Below are positions 9,666 to 22,890 of a DNA stretch of 64,000 nucleotides, in pieces. The stretch is taken from positions 24,852 to 88,851 of the forward strand of contig NZ_JARUIU010000012.1 of assembly GCF_029667115.1 (NCBI RefSeq), in the 5' to 3' direction. The translations under genes were made by a program, and so were the position numbers. This DNA is from Jeotgalibacillus sp. ET6 (GTDB lineage Bacteria > Bacillota > Bacilli > Bacillales > Jeotgalibacillaceae). The notes beneath the pieces are model-generated. The model ran no database searches. It was given only the letters and a program-made list of their open reading frames with translations, and was not told the DNA's origin. Positions within the stretch are counted from its first letter, which is position 1. Each line of letters begins with the position of its first letter.

Positions 9666-9694
9666 TTGACATATACGTATATGTTTCCTATACT
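9666..9694 (+). promoter_or_regulatory. araN promoter
   Basis: TTGACA (9666-9671), 17 bp, TATACT (9689-9694): a near-consensus sigma-A promoter about 150 nt before araN. It overlaps an AraR-like operator. The long leader (9,700-9,840) holds a cre-like and a XylR-like box. Confidence 0.8.
9669..9684. promoter_or_regulatory. AraR-type operator (perfect palindrome)
   Basis: ACATATACGTATATGT is a perfect 16-bp palindrome with the TACGTA centre of Bacillus AraR boxes. It covers the end of the -35 box and the spacer, so bound repressor would exclude RNA polymerase. Confidence 0.7.
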
Positions 9695-9705
9695 TATTTT
9701 AAGTA

Positions 9706-9721
9706 ATGGATGCGCTTTCAA
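9706..9721 (+). promoter_or_regulatory. cre-like box in the araN leader
   Basis: ATGGATGCGCTTTCAA is one mismatch from WTGNAANCGNWNNCW. It lies just downstream of the -10 box, a position where CcpA acts as a roadblock. Confidence 0.55.
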
Positions 9722-9798
9722 TTTTTATACCTGAAAATTAGATTAAAGGGGGGCAATTTATCAGATTATATTTCCTGGGGTTTTAACACATTGACTAC

Positions 9799-9823
9799 TT
9801 AGTTTGTTGATTAGACAAATAAA
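9799..9823. promoter_or_regulatory. XylR-like operator candidate
   Basis: TTAGTTTGTT matches the left half of the Bacillus XylR box exactly. After 5 bp, GACAAATAAA matches the right half at 7 of 10 positions. No xylR is in the window, so this is a candidate only. Confidence 0.35.
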
Positions 9824-9844
9824 ATAAAAAGGTGGGTTTTTAGA

Positions 9845-11191
9845 ATGAATAAAAAAAGTTTTAAGGCTTTTAGTCCGCTTCTTCTCTCCTCAATACTAGT
9901 ATTGTCAGCATGCGGAGGAGACGATTCATCCAGTACGAATTCTGACGATGTGCAGACAGCTGGCTCTGACATTGAAGATGCAACAGAATTATCCTTCTGG
10001 ACCTTTGCAGGAACACATGCAACCTTCTATGCAAACGCAGCTGAAAGATGGAATGAGGAAAATCCAGATAACCCAATACAATTAACAGTTGAAAATTATC
10101 CTTTTGATCAGATGCACAATAATTTATTAATGGCTTTACAATCAGGGTCAGGCGCACCGGATTTAGCTGATATCGAACTGGCTAAATTCCCTAACTTTTT
10201 ACAGGGCGATGTGCAATTAGAGCCGCTTAATGACTTAATTGAACCTGAGTTAGATAGTTTCATGCAGGAAAGGCTCGATATTTATGCGAAAGATGGTAAT
10301 TACTACGGTGCTCCAACACACTTGGGTGCATCAGTTGTTTATTACAATACGGAAATCATGGATGAAGCAGGCGTGGACATTGACACAATTGAAACCTGGG
10401 ATGATTATGTTGAAGCTGGACAGGCTGTAGTAGAGGCTACAGGAAAACCGATGACAACGATTCCTGGAAACTGGTATGGAATCTGGCCTTTTGTTGCTCA
10501 AAAGGGATCTGATTTCTTTGATGAAAATGGAGAATTAACTTTAGATAATGAGGAAAATATTGAAACGCTTGAATTTATCAATGACCTGGTACACGAACAT
10601 GAAATCGCAGAAATGGCTCCAGGCGGACAATATCATGCTGAAGAATTTTACGGCTTCATGAACGATGGCGGCCAGGCCTCCATTGTCATTCCAATGTACT
10701 ACATGAAAGATTTTACGACCTATATGCCCGATCTAAAGGGGAAAATTCAGATACGGCCTATGCCGACATGGTCTGATTCAGATTACCAATCTGTAACGAT
10801 GGGCGGAACGGGTACCGCTGTGACCAGCCAATCGGAAAATGTTGAGTTGGCAAAAGAATTCTTGTATTTTGCAAAGCTATCGAAAGAAGGAAATATCCAG
10901 TTATGGAGAGAGCTTGGATTTGATCCGCCACGCTTTGATGTATGGGAAGATGAAGCAATGCGTGAAGAGAATGTATACTACGAATATTTCCATGATGATA
11001 TTTTTGATATCCTCTCAGAAATTAAAGATAACGTAGCGGGAATCCAATTGTCTGAATTCACACCGGATGTTTTGACGGAGATTGATTCTAACGTTATGCA
11101 CAATGTGCTGACGGAACAGTCACACACACCTGAAGAAGCACTAAAAGAATCAGCAGATACTGTAAGACAGAAAATGGAAAGTGCTAACTAA
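9845..11191 (+). CDS. araN: Arabino-oligosaccharide ABC transporter, substrate-binding lipoprotein
   Basis: A 448-residue solute-binding protein of the family 1 (maltose-binding type) fold. A lipoprotein signal ends in the lipobox LSAC (cysteine about residue 23). Similarity to B. subtilis AraN runs throughout: LSFWTFAGTH, FPNFLQGD, TWDDYVEAG, GGQYHAEEFYGFM, MPDLKGKIQIRP, LGFDPPRFDVW. AraN delivers arabinose oligomers to AraPQ. The many Asp and Glu residues suit a salt- or alkali-tolerant host. AAGGTGG lies about 10 nt before the ATG. It heads an operon with araP, araQ, a DUF624 gene and a GH51 gene, and is separated from araP by a hairpin. Confidence 0.92.
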   Translation: MNKKSFKAFSPLLLSSILVLSACGGDDSSSTNSDDVQTAGSDIEDATELSFWTFAGTHATFYANAAERWNEENPDNPIQLTVENYPFDQMHNNLLMALQSGSGAPDLADIELAKFPNFLQGDVQLEPLNDLIEPELDSFMQERLDIYAKDGNYYGAPTHLGASVVYYNTEIMDEAGVDIDTIETWDDYVEAGQAVVEATGKPMTTIPGNWYGIWPFVAQKGSDFFDENGELTLDNEENIETLEFINDLVHEHEIAEMAPGGQYHAEEFYGFMNDGGQASIVIPMYYMKDFTTYMPDLKGKIQIRPMPTWSDSDYQSVTMGGTGTAVTSQSENVELAKEFLYFAKLSKEGNIQLWRELGFDPPRFDVWEDEAMREENVYYEYFHDDIFDILSEIKDNVAGIQLSEFTPDVLTEIDSNVMHNVLTEQSHTPEEALKESADTVRQKMESAN

Positions 11192-11204
11192 ACATGAGGC
11201 AGCG

Positions 11205-11234
11205 TGGGCAGTTTAGCAGTTTAGCAGCTGCCCA
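11205..11234 (+). promoter_or_regulatory. Intercistronic stem-loop between araN and araP
   Basis: TGGGCAG pairs with CTGCCCA around a loop containing two copies of CAGTTTAG. No T run follows, so it is more likely an mRNA stability or processing element that raises binding protein over permease than a full terminator. Confidence 0.5.
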
Positions 11235-11267
11235 GCTACCTAATCTTATAAAGTAAGTAGGGATAAA

Positions 11268-12245
11268 ATGTCTGGGTTAAATATTAAAAATAGTGAATAT
11301 GTACATGAGACTCCAAATCAGAACCCTCCCCCTTCTGGCCGAAAGAAAAAAAATAACAGTCTCTTACGATTATTAAATTCTAAAAAAGTTGCACCGTACA
11401 TTTTTGTTTTTCCATTTATTCTTTCCTTTTCAATTCTTACACTATATCCGACGATTCAAGCTTTTATTATGAGCTTTCAAAGAATTTTACCTGGTCAGGT
11501 TGAATTCATAGGCTTACAGAATTACGAAAGAATTTTCAATCAAACCTTTTATAAAGCGTTAGCTAACTCAACTATGTTTATGCTTCTAACCGTCATCATT
11601 TTAGTCACGATACCTATTATTCTGGCAATCTTGCTGGATTCAAATTTAGTAAAGTCCAAAACGTTTTTCCGTTCTGCCCTATTTATACCAGCCCTAACCT
11701 CAATCGTAGTTGCTGGTGTCATTTTCAGACTGGTTTTCTCAGAATCTGATCAGGCGATTGCCAATCAAATAATCGGCTTTTTTGGTTTTGATCCGGTCAG
11801 ATGGCAATTTACTGCATGGTCTGGAATGTTCTTAATGGTCGGGATGGCTGCCTGGAGATGGATGGGAGTTAACGTATTATACTTTCTTGCAGGGCTGCAA
11901 AGCATCCCTAAAGAATTATACGAATCTGCGGAAATGGATGGAGCAAATCTATTCCATAAGTTTAGACATGTCACATTGCCCTTTCTTCAGCCCATCATCA
12001 TTTTCGTCACAACCATCAGTATCATTGGCGGTTTCCGGGTGTTTGAAGAAAGTTATGTAATTTGGCAGGGTAATTCCCCGGGGAATATTGGATTAACTCT
12101 TGTTGGATTATTGTATCAGGAAGGGATTCAACAAAATGATATGGGGTTTGGTGCTGCCATTGGAGTCGTACTTCTCATTCTGATCTTTTTTGTCAGTATG
12201 ATCTACCTGCTCGTTACGGGTGCATTTAAAAGAGGTGATGAGTAA
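11268..12245 (+). CDS. araP: Arabino-oligosaccharide ABC transporter permease
   Basis: A 325-residue MalF-type permease with about six transmembrane segments. The cytoplasmic EAA loop reads ELYESAEMDGANLFHKFRHV with the conserved glycine of the family at DGA. The first about 40 residues are a polar N-terminal tail (NPPPSGRKKK) before the first helix. It pairs with AraQ to form the channel for AraN substrates. No ATPase gene follows. In B. subtilis AraNPQ uses the shared ATPase MsmX, and the same is likely here. The stop is directly followed by araQ (1 nt gap). Confidence 0.9.
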   Translation: MSGLNIKNSEYVHETPNQNPPPSGRKKKNNSLLRLLNSKKVAPYIFVFPFILSFSILTLYPTIQAFIMSFQRILPGQVEFIGLQNYERIFNQTFYKALANSTMFMLLTVIILVTIPIILAILLDSNLVKSKTFFRSALFIPALTSIVVAGVIFRLVFSESDQAIANQIIGFFGFDPVRWQFTAWSGMFLMVGMAAWRWMGVNVLYFLAGLQSIPKELYESAEMDGANLFHKFRHVTLPFLQPIIIFVTTISIIGGFRVFEESYVIWQGNSPGNIGLTLVGLLYQEGIQQNDMGFGAAIGVVLLILIFFVSMIYLLVTGAFKRGDE

Positions 12246-12246
12246 T

Positions 12247-13083
12247 ATGAGAAAAAATAATATCTTCATTAAATGGATCGTCAATATCTTTTTCGTGTTT
12301 GTTGCATTGATTGCCTTGTTTCCTTTGATAAGCTTAATCGTTTCTTCTTTCCGCCCATCATCAGAATTGATGAGAAATGGAATTTCATTTTCATTTGTCT
12401 GGAGTGAGCTGTCACTCAGGAATTATATCCATATTTTCACGGAGTCCTCATCCTACTGGCAATGGTACGGAAATAGCTTAATTATCTCAACCTTAACAAT
12501 TGTGCTTTCCCTCTTCTTTTCTTCAATGGTCGGGTATGCACTTGCCGTTTACAAATTTAAAGGAAGAACCATCATCTTCCTTTCTGTTTTGATTATTATT
12601 ATGATCCCGTTTGAAATTTTACTGCTGCCGTTATATCAATTAATGATTAATTTGAATTTGATTAATACGTATACCGGCGTAATGCTTCCGTTAATTGTTG
12701 CCCCTGTAGCTGTGTTTTTCTTCAGACAATATGCCATGGGACTTCCGCTTGAATTAATGGATGCTGCGAGGATTGATGGATGCACCGAATACGGCATATT
12801 TTTCCGAATTATGTCGCCTTTAATGCTTCCCTCTTTTGCTGCGATGGCCATATTGCAAGGGTTAAACAGCTGGAATAATTTCTTATGGCCGCTGCTGGTC
12901 ATACGGTCAAATGATTTATTCACTTTACCTATAGGACTCGCTACATTATTAACCCCATATGGGAATAATTACGACACGCTCATTGCAGGTTCTGTCATGA
13001 CCATTATCCCGATCATCATACTCTTTATATTTTTCCAAAGGTATTTTGTTGAGGGACTGGCTTCCGGCAGTGTCAAGGGCTAA
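12247..13083 (+). CDS. araQ: Arabino-oligosaccharide ABC transporter permease
   Basis: A 278-residue MalG-type permease, six predicted transmembrane helices, with the EAA loop at ELMDAARIDGCTEYGIFFRI. It forms the heterodimeric channel with AraP. I place the start at the ATG 2 nt after the araP stop, because AGAGGTG lies 9 nt before it. An ATG at 12238 overlapping araP is possible. The spacing suggests translational coupling to araP. Confidence 0.88.
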   Translation: MRKNNIFIKWIVNIFFVFVALIALFPLISLIVSSFRPSSELMRNGISFSFVWSELSLRNYIHIFTESSSYWQWYGNSLIISTLTIVLSLFFSSMVGYALAVYKFKGRTIIFLSVLIIIMIPFEILLLPLYQLMINLNLINTYTGVMLPLIVAPVAVFFFRQYAMGLPLELMDAARIDGCTEYGIFFRIMSPLMLPSFAAMAILQGLNSWNNFLWPLLVIRSNDLFTLPIGLATLLTPYGNNYDTLIAGSVMTIIPIIILFIFFQRYFVEGLASGSVKG

Positions 13084-13113
13084 GGGAATGAACAAAGAGG
13101 AAGGTGTTAAAGG

Positions 13114-15278
<2,165 letters not shown>

Positions 15279-15296
15279 TCAGGTTTAAATGAGGCT

Positions 15297-15505
15297 GGGA
15301 CAAAACTCAAAAAAGTTTTAAAAAAGAGGATGTATTTATTACTAGTAATAGGTGAGCGGAGCGGAAGGTGGCGACTCCTGCAGGATATGACGGTTGCTTG
15401 AGACCCCGAAAGGCAAAGCCTGAGGAGGGCTCAGCGCCGTCCCTGCGGAAAGCGTCCACCTGAAGCGAAGTGAGCCGGTCAAAGAGCTTGAGACACTTTT
15501 GTCCC
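15297..15505 (+). repeat. Dispersed repeat, copy B, with GGGACAAAA ends
   Basis: The copy is bounded by GGGACAAAA and its complement TTTTGTCCC. Inside are GGTGAGCGGAGCGGAAGG, GACTCCTGCAGGA and GCCGTCCCTGCGGAAAGCGT, themselves partly palindromic. The AAAGAGC...GCTCTTTTT arms at its right end can work as a terminator for the ara operon. It lies in inverted orientation to copy C, with the aldolase gene between. The rest of 15,279-15,625 shows only the aldolase ribosome site. Confidence 0.8.
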
Positions 15506-15625
15506 ATGCTCTTTTTATTTTACTCTTAGAATCAGTCAAATTTTACAGAAGACGTTAGCCACCCCGAAAAAAGGGAAGAGGATAAGTGGATATTTAATTT
15601 CACACTAACTAAAGGAGTGGAGATT

Positions 15626-16516
15626 ATGAACAGCAGTCAATTTGATACGATGAAAAATGGGAAAGGGTTTATCGCAGCACTTGACCAAAGCGGTGGAAGC
15701 ACACCGAAAGCTCTTGCAGCGTATGGAGTGATGGAGGATGCTTACACAAACGATGACGAGATGTTTGATCAGGTCCATGAAATGCGCACCCGTATTATTA
15801 CTTCACCAGCGTTTGATTCCCGTCATATCCTTGGAACCATTTTATTCGAGCAGACGATGGACAGAGAAATCGAAGGAAAATATACTGCTGATTATCTTGC
15901 GGATAAAGGAATTGTACCGTTTTTAAAAGTGGATAAAGGACTTGCGGATAAGGAAAACGGGGTTCAGCTTATGAAGCCGATTGATGATTTGGATGAGACA
16001 CTGCGCCGTGCCAACGAACGGAATATTTTTGGTACAAAAATGCGCTCTGTCATTCATGAGGCAAATCCAAATGGCATAAAAGCTGTCGTGGAACAGCAAT
16101 TTGACGTCGCAAAACAAATCATAGCAGCTGACCTGGTTCCAATCATTGAGCCAGAAGTAGATATTAACAGTAAGGACAAAGAAAAATGCGAGGAAATTTT
16201 ACATGATGAATTGATGCAGCAGTTAAATGCGTTAGCTGAAAATGAATTCGTCATGCTTAAGCTTACGATTCCTACGAAAAACAATGCCTATAAATCACTG
16301 ATTGAACACCCTCGTGTCCTTCGTGTCGTGGCACTTTCAGGAGGCTATTCGCGCGATGAGGCCAATGAGAAGCTGAAGCAAAATGACGGACTGATCGGAA
16401 GCTTTTCACGTGCGCTCGCAGCTGATTTGCGTGCCAATCATTCCGGAGAAGAATTCGATGAAGCATTGAAAACTGCGGTTGAATCCATTTATGATGCTTC
16501 TGTTAATAAACACTAA
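15626..16516 (+). CDS. fda: Class I fructose-bisphosphate aldolase
   Basis: A 296-residue aldolase of the staphylococcal Fda type. The Schiff-base lysine is K212 in [25 protein letters not shown] and the long [13 protein letters not shown] segment fit the family. It splits fructose 1,6-bisphosphate to dihydroxyacetone phosphate and glyceraldehyde 3-phosphate without a metal. AAAGGAG at 15611-15617 sets the ATG at 15626 rather than the GTG at 15617. It stands alone between two inverted dispersed repeats. No glycolytic neighbour is present. It may help drain pentose-derived sugar phosphates, but that is inference. Confidence 0.93.
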   Translation: MNSSQFDTMKNGKGFIAALDQSGGSTPKALAAYGVMEDAYTNDDEMFDQVHEMRTRIITSPAFDSRHILGTILFEQTMDREIEGKYTADYLADKGIVPFLKVDKGLADKENGVQLMKPIDDLDETLRRANERNIFGTKMRSVIHEANPNGIKAVVEQQFDVAKQIIAADLVPIIEPEVDINSKDKEKCEEILHDELMQQLNALAENEFVMLKLTIPTKNNAYKSLIEHPRVLRVVALSGGYSRDEANEKLKQNDGLIGSFSRALAADLRANHSGEEFDEALKTAVESIYDASVNKH

Positions 16517-16540
16517 CATTTTAAAAATGAAAATTTAAAA

Positions 16541-16748
16541 AGAGCTTGGGACAAAAGTGTCTCAAGCTCTTTGACCGGTTCGGCTGCGCTTCAGGCGGAC
16601 GCTTTCCGCAGGGACGGCGCTAAGCCTTTTCAGGGCAGGGCCCTGTAAAGTCTCAGCTTGCCGTCACATCCTGCAGGAGTCGCCACCTTCCGCTCCGCTT
16701 ACCTCATACGATTAATAAATACTATCTCATATTTGTAACTTTGTTCCT
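16541..16748 (-). repeat. Dispersed repeat, copy C, inverted relative to copy B; also acts as terminator
   Basis: It starts with GGGACAAAA and ends near TTTGTTCC, and reads as copy B in reverse. At its left end AAAGAGCTTG and CAAGCTCTTT form a long stem 30 nt after the aldolase stop, so it can terminate that transcript. The rest of 16,517-16,832 has no other signal. Confidence 0.8.
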
Positions 16749-16832
16749 GCACCAATAAGCAACAGAAAACCTAGCTCTTAGCTTCTGTTTAACGACTGGG
16801 TTAAAAGAACGGGTACTTTTCCCTCGATAAAG

Positions 16833-18065
<1,233 letters not shown>

Positions 18066-18122
18066 TCATTTGAAAAATAGGAACGACCCTCCTTGTTTAA
18101 AATTGGACTAGATATAGGAGCT

Positions 18123-18138
18123 TTGAAAGGGCTTACAT
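18123..18138 (-). promoter_or_regulatory. cre-like box in the xynA leader
   Basis: The minus strand reads ATGTAAGCCCTTTCAA, one mismatch from the cre consensus. The core AAGGGCTTAC (plus strand) recurs on the minus strand in the dehydrogenase leader at 24043-24058. Confidence 0.55.
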
Positions 18139-18178
18139 TAAACGATAAATTTTTTTCTTTACATCTTATTACATTTTT

Positions 18179-18220
18179 ATTATACCAATCTTATCTTTGT
18201 TTGGATATACAACAAACTAA
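18179..18220 (-). promoter_or_regulatory. xynA promoter with XylR-like half-site
   Basis: TATAAT on the minus strand (18179-18184). TTAGTTTGTT (18211-18220, minus strand) is an exact XylR half-site; the second half (AACAAAGATA) is imperfect and the spacing is 8 bp rather than the usual 5. It is plausible as a xylose-responsive control region. Confidence 0.4.
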
Positions 18221-18290
18221 ATAGAACTAAAAATGATCGTATGGTCTTAGTTATCGTCTACTCTATTAAAATTAGTAGCGCTTTTCACAC

Positions 18291-18324
18291 AAAGAGAGCG
18301 GCTCAGTCCAGCCGCTCTCTTTTT
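18291..18324. terminator. Intrinsic terminator
   Basis: A perfect 13-bp stem AAAGAGAGCGGCT/AGCCGCTCTCTTT with loop CAGTCC lies just after the aguA stop and ends the minus-strand xylan operon. Confidence 0.75.
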
Positions 18325-18328
18325 CCTG

Positions 18329-20419
18329 CTATGAATAAATCTTTCTTCCCTTTACATCCTCTACACCTGATTTACGGTAAAAGTACGTATTAATAACATC
18401 CCTCCACTCTTTAGAATGGGCAAGCTGCTCCTCAAGGCGGTTTTGCACATGATGAAAACGATATGAATCCACTTTATCCTGCAGCCGATTCCAGCCTGCA
18501 AGCACCGCTTCGACTTCTTCCACTCCCTCAAAATGAGTATTGTAAATGTGCTGAATAACCGTATCTCCTGATTTTAATTTATGACTATATGGAACGTGAT
18601 GAAAAAAGAGGACAAGCTCATCTGGACAGCTCTTTAGTGACTCGTATATTTCATAATTGGGTGAGAGATATTGTCCTGTGAATCCCGTTCCGCTTTTTTG
18701 TGTCCGGTTTACACCAGTGCCATCTCTATTGGAATAGTGATACGTTCCCCAGGCAGAAAATTCATAGCCTTCGATATCTGGTCCGTAATGATGGTTTGGT
18801 GCGATCATCCAGCCGACACCAAGTGGAGATGTGTATTTTTCATACGTTTTCCAAGATCCCATCAGCATTTCTGAAACCGTCTCTACTACTTCCCTGTCAT
18901 TGCCGAATGTTAAACGGACTGCTTCCTCTGTTATTTGTTCAGTAGTCAGGTCGGGATTCCAGGTGAGCCGCCCGTATCCATAAAGATTGGCCTGAGCCAG
19001 TGTATGGCCTGTCCAATTGGCATCATTTCCTATATTTGAAACAGCAGCGATTCCGCAGTGCGTTTGGGAAATCAGCGAGCCGCTGACAATATCCTTTACC
19101 TGCGACCCCTTCCCTTTTGCATACGTATCAAAGTTTAAAACTTCTTTCCATTGCGGTATGAGGTAACAAAGATGCCGCTGTTGTCCGGTGTATTCCTGAG
19201 CGATCTGAAATTCAATCATCTGATTGGTCCTTTGAAGTCCGCCAATAAGCGGAGAAACCGGCTCCCGCACTTGGAAATCCATTGGACCATTTTTGATTTG
19301 AAGAACGACATTTTCACGGAAGTCGCCATCAATCGGCATAAAGTGGTCATAGGCCGCTCTCGCTCTGTCTGTTTCCCGATCCCGCCAATCCTGCTTGCAA
19401 TTGTAGACAAAGCAGCGCCAGATCACGATCCCTCCAAATGGTTCAAAGGCTTCCCCAAGCATATTCGCGCCATCTGCATGATTTCTGTTATATGTAAACG
19501 GCCCTGGCCGGTTTTCTGAATCTGCTTTTACTACGACTCCACCAAAATCAGGAATATAGTCGTAAATTCGTTCAGCCGTATTTCTCCACCACTTTCTTAC
19601 ATCTTCATCAAGCGGGTCAGCGGTGTCCAGGTCTCCAGTGGTAATAGGGCTTGCGTAATTAGCAGAAAGAAATGTTTTGATGCCGTATGCCCGAAAAATA
19701 GACGCCACCTTTTTTACATTGGGCAAAAACTTTTCCGTCACAAAATCCGTTTCATTTTGGTGAACATTCACATTGTTGATGGAAATAGCGTTGATGCCTG
19801 TTGAGGCCAATAAACGGGCATAATCTTTAATTCGTACTAAATTTCGTGAAAACCCAAGGTCCTTATAAAAGATGGACTCCCCAGCATACCCTCTTTCAAC
19901 ACTATTATCGCTGTTATCCCATTGATTGATCATTCTTAGCTGATTGACAGGAGATTCAGCAAGGTGAAGTCCTGATACGTTTTTTTCCATTTGGATGAGA
20001 CGAAGCAAATGAAACACTCCGTACAGCAAACCCTTATCACAATAACCCACCACATACATGCGATTGTGCTCCTGATGCAGAATATATCCCTCTGGTCTTA
20101 ATTCGTCAGTTGAAAAACCGTCAGGCAGGATCTCCTTTTCGTCCTTTGTTGCGAAAATGATTCCTGCCTTGTCCCCTCCGTGCAAAACGATTTTTGGCTG
20201 TGTGCCTGTCATAGAAAACAACGCCTGACTTATTTCATTCAGAGCCGAAGTACGAATTTCTGATAAACCAGTCAAGGCAACTTCCTCTAAAAAAAGACGA
20301 CTTTTGTCTATGTACTCTTTTTTTACCGGACTATATTGAAGCCAAGCCTTATAACTGCTCGTTTGTTCTTTTTCTATATCATCATTAATCAGACTTGCAG
20401 ATGGTTCAAACAACATCAT
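18329..20419 (-). CDS. aguA: GH67 alpha-glucuronidase
   Basis: A 696-residue cytoplasmic enzyme. The GH67 core is present: [15 protein letters not shown] (acid/base Glu), the RCFVYNC region, HFMPIDGDF and [14 protein letters not shown] with the general-base residues, and [10 protein letters not shown]. It removes 4-O-methylglucuronic acid from the non-reducing end of aldouronic acids left by GH10 xylanase. I place the start at the first of two ATGs (20419) because AAAGGAG lies 8 nt upstream. The longer frame starting at 20467 overlaps the GH43 gene and lacks such a site. It is the last gene of a minus-strand operon with the GH43, GntR and dehydrogenase genes. Confidence 0.93.
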   Translation of the reverse strand: MMLFEPSASLINDDIEKEQTSSYKAWLQYSPVKKEYIDKSRLFLEEVALTGLSEIRTSALNEISQALFSMTGTQPKIVLHGGDKAGIIFATKDEKEILPDGFSTDELRPEGYILHQEHNRMYVVGYCDKGLLYGVFHLLRLIQMEKNVSGLHLAESPVNQLRMINQWDNSDNSVERGYAGESIFYKDLGFSRNLVRIKDYARLLASTGINAISINNVNVHQNETDFVTEKFLPNVKKVASIFRAYGIKTFLSANYASPITTGDLDTADPLDEDVRKWWRNTAERIYDYIPDFGGVVVKADSENRPGPFTYNRNHADGANMLGEAFEPFGGIVIWRCFVYNCKQDWRDRETDRARAAYDHFMPIDGDFRENVVLQIKNGPMDFQVREPVSPLIGGLQRTNQMIEFQIAQEYTGQQRHLCYLIPQWKEVLNFDTYAKGKGSQVKDIVSGSLISQTHCGIAAVSNIGNDANWTGHTLAQANLYGYGRLTWNPDLTTEQITEEAVRLTFGNDREVVETVSEMLMGSWKTYEKYTSPLGVGWMIAPNHHYGPDIEGYEFSAWGTYHYSNRDGTGVNRTQKSGTGFTGQYLSPNYEIYESLKSCPDELVLFFHHVPYSHKLKSGDTVIQHIYNTHFEGVEEVEAVLAGWNRLQDKVDSYRFHHVQNRLEEQLAHSKEWRDVINTYFYRKSGVEDVKGRKIYS

Positions 20420-20463
20420 TGAACAGTCTCCTTTTATAAGAGTTGATTTGATTTGCATCTTTT

Positions 20464-22089
20464 TCAAAGATGAAGTGTGCTGCCTTTACCCGTTTCCTGA
20501 CCTGTAGTTTCCTTCTTTTGTTCCTTATAAATAAAATAATCAAAGTCTGCTTCTTTTCTGCCGCCGCTGAGATCCTGACAGGCCATCCCTACAAATGTGC
20601 CCGTAAAACGCACCTGCTTGGCAGAGTCGTCTGACATATGTGTGATATCAATTAAGGGACCTGCCTGCTGCCAATCCTCGTCATGCTGACGGTAATAGAA
20701 TGCAAGCATGCCGTCCTGAACCTCACCCCTAAGCTTCACTTCTTCCTGATCTTTTAATGGAATAAACGCTTCTGTCAGTTCGTCGTATTCTCCGTATTTC
20801 GTCTGGATGATGCCAAGACATTTCCCTGCTTCTTCACGATGCGTGATATGCAGGTACACATGATCAATCGTATCGTAATAAAATAGGAGGCCGGCCATTT
20901 GCTGAAAATGCTCCGGTTCAAATGCGACAGAGGTTTCCACTTCAATTTTAAATGCCTGCTGGCGGCGGGCGATTATACTTTGCTCGTGCATTGAGCTTAA
21001 CGATTCTCTACCCTTCAGACGCAAATACCCCGGTCGTTCAGATAGCGACATCCAGGAGGAATCCATGGGAACACGAAGAGAATTCCACTGGCTGCCCAGC
21101 GTTTCCCCGCTAAAATCGTCTGCTGCAGGCTCAGGTTCAAATGGATGCTCCGGAAGATCAGGCCCTTGCACAACGACTTCCGGTGACTTTGAACCGTGCG
21201 AAAGCCGAAGCCAGCCGTCGTCCGTCCAATCACAGCGCTGGATAAAAGTCTCGCGTCCCAATATGCAGCGCTTATCCTTTAATGGACGCCCGCCAAGGTG
21301 AACAAGATACCATTCCCCATTCTGCGTCTCCACGAGGCTGCCATGTCCCGCCTTTTGAATGTCAAGGTGATCTTTTCCGGCTGAAGTAATTAAAGGATAA
21401 TCTTCATCCACTTCGTAGGGTCCATCAATCGTTTTTGAGCGCGCCAATGTCGCTGCATGATTATATTCTGTACCGCCCTCTGCCGTTAATAGATAGTAAT
21501 AGTCACCTTTTTGATAAAGATGTGGACCTTCAGTCATTCTCAAATCCGTTCCTTTGAAAATATTTTTAACCGGACCTACCAGTTTTTTCTCCTGTGCAGA
21601 ATACTCCTGAAGGACAATCCCGCCAAATGAGTGGTTTCCTTTCCGGTAATCCCAGATCATATTAACAAACCACTTTTTTCCGTCTCGGTCATGAAAAAGC
21701 GAGGGATCAAAACCGCTGCTGTTTAAATAAACAGGCTCAGACCAAGGTCCTTCAATCGATTCTGCGGTTACTAAATAATTGTGAGTATCTTTATAAGCAC
21801 CATGCCACGATTTTACGTCTGTGTATATTAAATAAAACAGACCGTCCTGATAACTGAGACACGGAGCCCAAACTCCGCCGGAATTAATATTCCCTTTCAT
21901 ATCCAGCTGGGATTTTCGTGAAAGCGGACTGGAGATAAACCGCCAGTTTTTCAAGTCCTTTGAATGGTGAATCCTGACTCCAGGAAACCATTCAAATGTT
22001 GATGTGGCGATGTAGTAGTCATCTCCTACACGCAGAATGGAAGGATCGGGGTGAAAACCGGGTAAAATTGGATTTGTAATGCTTGTCAT
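20464..22089 (-). CDS. xynB: GH43 beta-xylosidase
   Basis: A 541-residue cytoplasmic enzyme with the GH43 triad at the same numbering as the Geobacillus XynB3 enzyme: D15 (HPDPS), D128 (GFDPS) and E187 (TEGPH). A five-bladed propeller is followed by the C-terminal beta-sandwich (about 330-520) typical of subfamily 11. It releases xylose from xylobiose and longer oligomers. The last about 20 residues are a charged tail. AAAGGATG precedes the ATG. It lies between the GntR gene and aguA, completing the set needed to degrade imported glucuronoxylan fragments. Confidence 0.94.
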   Translation of the reverse strand: MTSITNPILPGFHPDPSILRVGDDYYIATSTFEWFPGVRIHHSKDLKNWRFISSPLSRKSQLDMKGNINSGGVWAPCLSYQDGLFYLIYTDVKSWHGAYKDTHNYLVTAESIEGPWSEPVYLNSSGFDPSLFHDRDGKKWFVNMIWDYRKGNHSFGGIVLQEYSAQEKKLVGPVKNIFKGTDLRMTEGPHLYQKGDYYYLLTAEGGTEYNHAATLARSKTIDGPYEVDEDYPLITSAGKDHLDIQKAGHGSLVETQNGEWYLVHLGGRPLKDKRCILGRETFIQRCDWTDDGWLRLSHGSKSPEVVVQGPDLPEHPFEPEPAADDFSGETLGSQWNSLRVPMDSSWMSLSERPGYLRLKGRESLSSMHEQSIIARRQQAFKIEVETSVAFEPEHFQQMAGLLFYYDTIDHVYLHITHREEAGKCLGIIQTKYGEYDELTEAFIPLKDQEEVKLRGEVQDGMLAFYYRQHDEDWQQAGPLIDITHMSDDSAKQVRFTGTFVGMACQDLSGGRKEADFDYFIYKEQKKETTGQETGKGSTLHL

Positions 22090-22154
22090 TATTTTCTCAT
22101 CCTTTCAAAAAGTACTTGAATAAGTTTTAACGTTTTTAAACATGGAATTTTATT

Positions 22155-22856
22155 TTAGGATTGCTGAAACGAATGAACGTAATTGTAAAAATAGTGCGGG
22201 TACTTTTCTGCAATGGTTCCTTTTTCAAAATCGACAAGGTGAAGATGAGCCTCCATCAGTTCCTCAGCATCCTCTGCTTTTTTCTCAGTAATCATTTTAA
22301 AGATTTCAATATGCTGATTGACGATAACCTTCCAATCCAATCCTTCAGTGTGCAGCCTGAGCATGCGCAGCCGGATAAACTGTGTATTCATATGCTGAAT
22401 CAGCTCCCACGTCCTGCCTTTATTGCATCCTTGAAAAAGAAGCCTGTGAAATTCTTCATCCAGCTCAAACATTCTTGTGAAATCCTTTTGAATACTGAAT
22501 TCCTGCATGGCCAAATTGGTTTCCAGCTTAAGCAGGTGGTCATCATTGAAGGATCTGCATGCTTCTGAAACAATGGCCTTCTCCAGCTTTTCACGGACAA
22601 ACCGCCCCTCCTCCACAAGATTCATATCGATTCTTGATACAAGCGTTCCACTTTGAGGAATAATCTCTATCAGCCCATCCTCTGACAGCTTTAAAAATGC
22701 TTCTCTTACAGGCGTCCTGCTTACATCAAATTTCTTTGAAATCTCCATCTCTGAAATCTTGGTCATCGGCTCAAGTTTTAAGGTTAAAATCTCCTGTTTC
22801 ACCTTTTCATACACAGAGTCTCTAATTGACATTTTTTTCTTTTTTTGTCCGATCAC
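22155..22856 (-). CDS. GntR-family regulator, FadR subfamily (FCD domain)
   Basis: A 233-residue protein. Residues about 10-75 are a GntR winged helix (ISKKFDVSRTPVREAFLKLS). Residues about 80-220 are an FCD domain with candidate metal-binding residues (FELDEEFHRLLF and two later histidines in HIEIF and EAHLHLVDF). FCD regulators often sense sugar acids, for example the UxuR/ExuR group, so a glucuronate or xylose derivative is a sensible ligand here. GTG start with GGAGAGG 6 nt upstream. It is second in its operon. The likely operator is the palindrome AACTAGTATACTAGTT inside the operon promoter, which has the TNGTNNACNA form known for this subfamily, suggesting autoregulation. Confidence 0.85.
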   Translation of the reverse strand: MIGQKKKKMSIRDSVYEKVKQEILTLKLEPMTKISEMEISKKFDVSRTPVREAFLKLSEDGLIEIIPQSGTLVSRIDMNLVEEGRFVREKLEKAIVSEACRSFNDDHLLKLETNLAMQEFSIQKDFTRMFELDEEFHRLLFQGCNKGRTWELIQHMNTQFIRLRMLRLHTEGLDWKVIVNQHIEIFKMITEKKAEDAEELMEAHLHLVDFEKGTIAEKYPHYFYNYVHSFQQS

Positions 22857-22890
22857 ATAAACCTCTCCATTGCTCTGCTTATTTTTTTGC

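Noticed and set aside
18191..18220. Complete XylR operator upstream of xynA
   Set aside because: Only one half-site is exact; the other half and the spacing differ, so it is listed as a half-site only.
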